Assembly: GCA_022315425.1 (NCBI GenBank)
Contig: JAIUPT010000028.1
Coordinates: forward strand, 1,178,001 to 1,242,000
DNA from: Pseudevernia furfuracea
Lineage: Eukaryota > Ascomycota > Lecanoromycetes > Lecanorales > Parmeliaceae
Direction of reading: 5' to 3'
Length of the DNA stretch: 64,000 nt
The notes below the pieces were generated by a model. The model searched no databases and had not been told where the DNA came from. It saw only the letters and a list, made by a program, of their open reading frames with translations. This document shows, piece after piece, positions 62,801 through 64,000 of this stretch (position 1 is the stretch's first letter; each line of letters starts with the position of its first letter). A program made the translations under genes and the position numbers.

Positions 62801-64000
62801 TGTCGTGATGCTTGACCAGGACTGGAACCCACAGATCATGCTGCAGGCTGAAGCTCGTGCCCATCGCATTGGACAGAAGAATCCCGTGACCGTATACAAG
62901 CTCTGCACACAAGGCACGGTACGTACATTTCGGAGAAGCTCGTTCCTGTTTGGCCGTAAATTGGGGTCACATGCCATCTTTCGGGAGCTAAAAGCTCCTT
63001 TACTCTCTAAATGCCTTGTTTTTTAGGTAAAAGGCCAAGATTCGGCAGCGAAAGGATATTTCTGCTCTTCAAACTTGTCTTGCTTTTCGGCATTTTACCT
63101 AGAAAGAGTGACGCTGACCCCGAAATATGCGTAGGTTGAGGAGCAAATGATGGGCCGGATTCAGAAAAAGCTTTACCTTTCCGCGAAAGTGACAGAATCA
63201 ATGCGAGATATTCATTTACAGTCGGCAACGAAGAAGAAAAAAGGTCCGGGAGGTAGACTCGTGGAAGCAGCCGAAGATGACATGCCACAGCTTGACACAA
63301 CCCAGTTGATGTCTCTTGTCCGCCGAGGGACCCAGGCACTCGCACGCCCAGAACTTGACGTGAATGAGATGCTGAGTTGGGACTTCTCAACAATGCTTGA
63401 AAAGTGCAAGGATCAACCCGCCGATATCCACGTCTCGCAGCAGACACAAGTCGGTGTCTCTGTGAAGGAAGAAGATGAGAAGAAGTGGTTGGCCAAGATG
63501 GAACAAGTCGAGGCGCGCGTCTTCGACGGCAAAAAGCATACCAAGGCTAAAGAATATGATGGTATTGCTCAAGAATGGTCCAGAGAAGAGAGACGAGTTG
63601 GCAAGAATACGACTGTTATCATAGATGGTCATGTAGTAAGCAAAGAAAGCGCCAATTGTGCCGACTGGGAGGCCGTTCCGACAATGGCGGGCAAAGATCC
63701 GCGGTTAGCGGAGCCTAAGCGGGAGAAAAAGCCAGAGGTTCACAACCAAGAAGTAGGTGTTTCAATTCGCTCTCCGTTTGTATTAGCTAACAAGGTACTA
63801 TAGCAATGCCAGGTTTGCTGGGATGGTGGAAACCTAATCCTCTGTTCAGGATGTCCCCGCTCCTACCATTATACATGCCTTGACAGAGAGTTCAAATCGA
63901 AGTCCAAGGGCAAAATGCACTTTTACTGTCCGCAGCACCTGTGTGCGGACTGTCAACAAAATACCACTGATGTGTGTTCCTTCCCTTCTCTTTGGTCTGA
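59864..64000 (+). CDS. SNF2-family chromatin remodeler with PHD finger, truncated by window end
   Basis: Exons so far: 59864-60657, 60707-61463, 61684-61927, 62074-62261, 62310-62562, 62689-62918, 63135-63752 and 63804-63971 (1084 codons); it continues beyond the edge. Start is the ATG at 59864. After a Ser/Pro-rich N-terminus comes the SNF2 ATPase: GILGDEMGLGKTLQTLS (I), VVLDEGHKIKND (II), LTGTPLQNN (III), CCNHPYI, STRAGGLGINL (V) and AHRIGQKNPVTVY (VI). A basic linker follows and then a Cys-rich PHD-type finger, CQVCWDGGNLILCSGCPRSY with HYTCLD. I place it with SNF2 remodelers annotated as PasG/ISWI-like in filamentous fungi, from memory and without certainty. Four introns are much longer than the others and belong to two similarity pairs (see introns). 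Confidence 0.93.
61464..61683 (+). repeat. Introner-like intron, family A, copy 1
   Basis: A 220-nt intron beginning GTACGTACATTTCGG and ending TGCGTAG. It shares with the intron at 62919 the start block, TTTCGGGAGC, TCGGCAGCGAAA, TTTTCGG and the branch-to-acceptor end (CACTGACTC... GAAATCTGCGTAG). Ordinary introns of this gene are 48-51 nt. Confidence 0.85.
61928..62073 (+). repeat. Introner-like intron, family B, copy 1
   Basis: 146-nt intron beginning GTATGTACATT. Shares with 62563-62688 the blocks GCGAGACT-GTTCC, ACCC-TTCGAGCTGTCTC and AAAGAAGG-TGCTGACTC near the branch point. Confidence 0.85.
62563..62688 (+). repeat. Introner-like intron, family B, copy 2
   Basis: 126-nt intron beginning GTATGTACATT, the partner of 61928-62073; same blocks in the same order with small indels. 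Ends ATTTAG. Confidence 0.85.
62919..63134 (+). repeat. Introner-like intron, family A, copy 2
   Basis: 216-nt intron, the partner of 61464-61683. Almost identical first 17 nt (GTACGTACATTTCGGAG), same internal blocks in the same order and the same ending TGCGTAG; the middle has diverged. Confidence 0.85.

Overview
This window is nuclear DNA of a filamentous ascomycete (Pezizomycotina). The evidence is many short spliceosomal introns (about 47-110 nt, GT...AG, with CTGAC/CTAAC-like branch sites), compact and often convergent housekeeping genes, and fungus-specific families: a HET-domain protein, fungal NLR-like relics, two Zn2Cys6 regulators, PKC1 with HR1-C2-C1-C1-kinase order, SNG1, DBP7, ASA1 and ALG3. 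I cannot fix the class from sequence alone.

Left part (1-17 kb) is an accessory, self-recognition-like and decaying region. It holds an ankyrin gene with the fungal NLR-type helical N-terminus (80-1745), an internally deleted adenylosuccinate lyase copy (3109-3846), a small conserved fungal gene (4413-4948) and a HET-domain gene (5716-7542). Three relics follow: a tyrosinase (7945-9520), a fragment with a VNRQI-like motif (9590-9923) and a NACHT/TPR gene (10030-11930). The last is abutted by a complete Ty1/copia retrotransposon (11934-16839) with identical 198-bp LTRs, a TTGCTA target duplication, a half-tRNA(iMet) primer site and three in-frame TGA stops.

Middle part (17.0-28.5 kb) is a five-gene block that looks like a homoserine-based biosynthetic cluster: aspartate kinase (-), O-acetylhomoserine sulfhydrylase-type PLP enzyme (+), nitrilase (-), homoserine O-acetyltransferase (+) and a Zn2Cys6 regulator (-). 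Three enzyme types (kinase, acetyltransferase, PLP enzyme) plus a Zn2Cys6 regulator match the amino-acid half of the fusaric-acid (FUB3/FUB5/FUB7) logic. Here no polyketide synthase or NRPS-like gene is present and a nitrilase is added. I infer a pathway that makes O-acetylhomoserine and uses it as an electrophile for a gamma-substitution whose product, or partner, carries a nitrile.

Right part (29-64 kb) is mostly conserved housekeeping: SEN34, an FHS/BSC6-type MFS transporter, an eIF1A-domain protein, ALG3, a hemerythrin-domain protein, DBP7, ASA1, a Zn2Cys6 regulator, PKC1, SNG1-type membrane protein, the Rieske protein, pantothenate synthetase, POP4 and a SNF2 remodeler with a PHD finger that runs off the right edge. 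A gene-poor stretch with degenerate coding remnants lies at 35.1-39.0 kb. The SNF2 gene contains two pairs of mutually similar long introns, which look like introner-like elements and are, with the homoserine cluster, the most interesting signals here.
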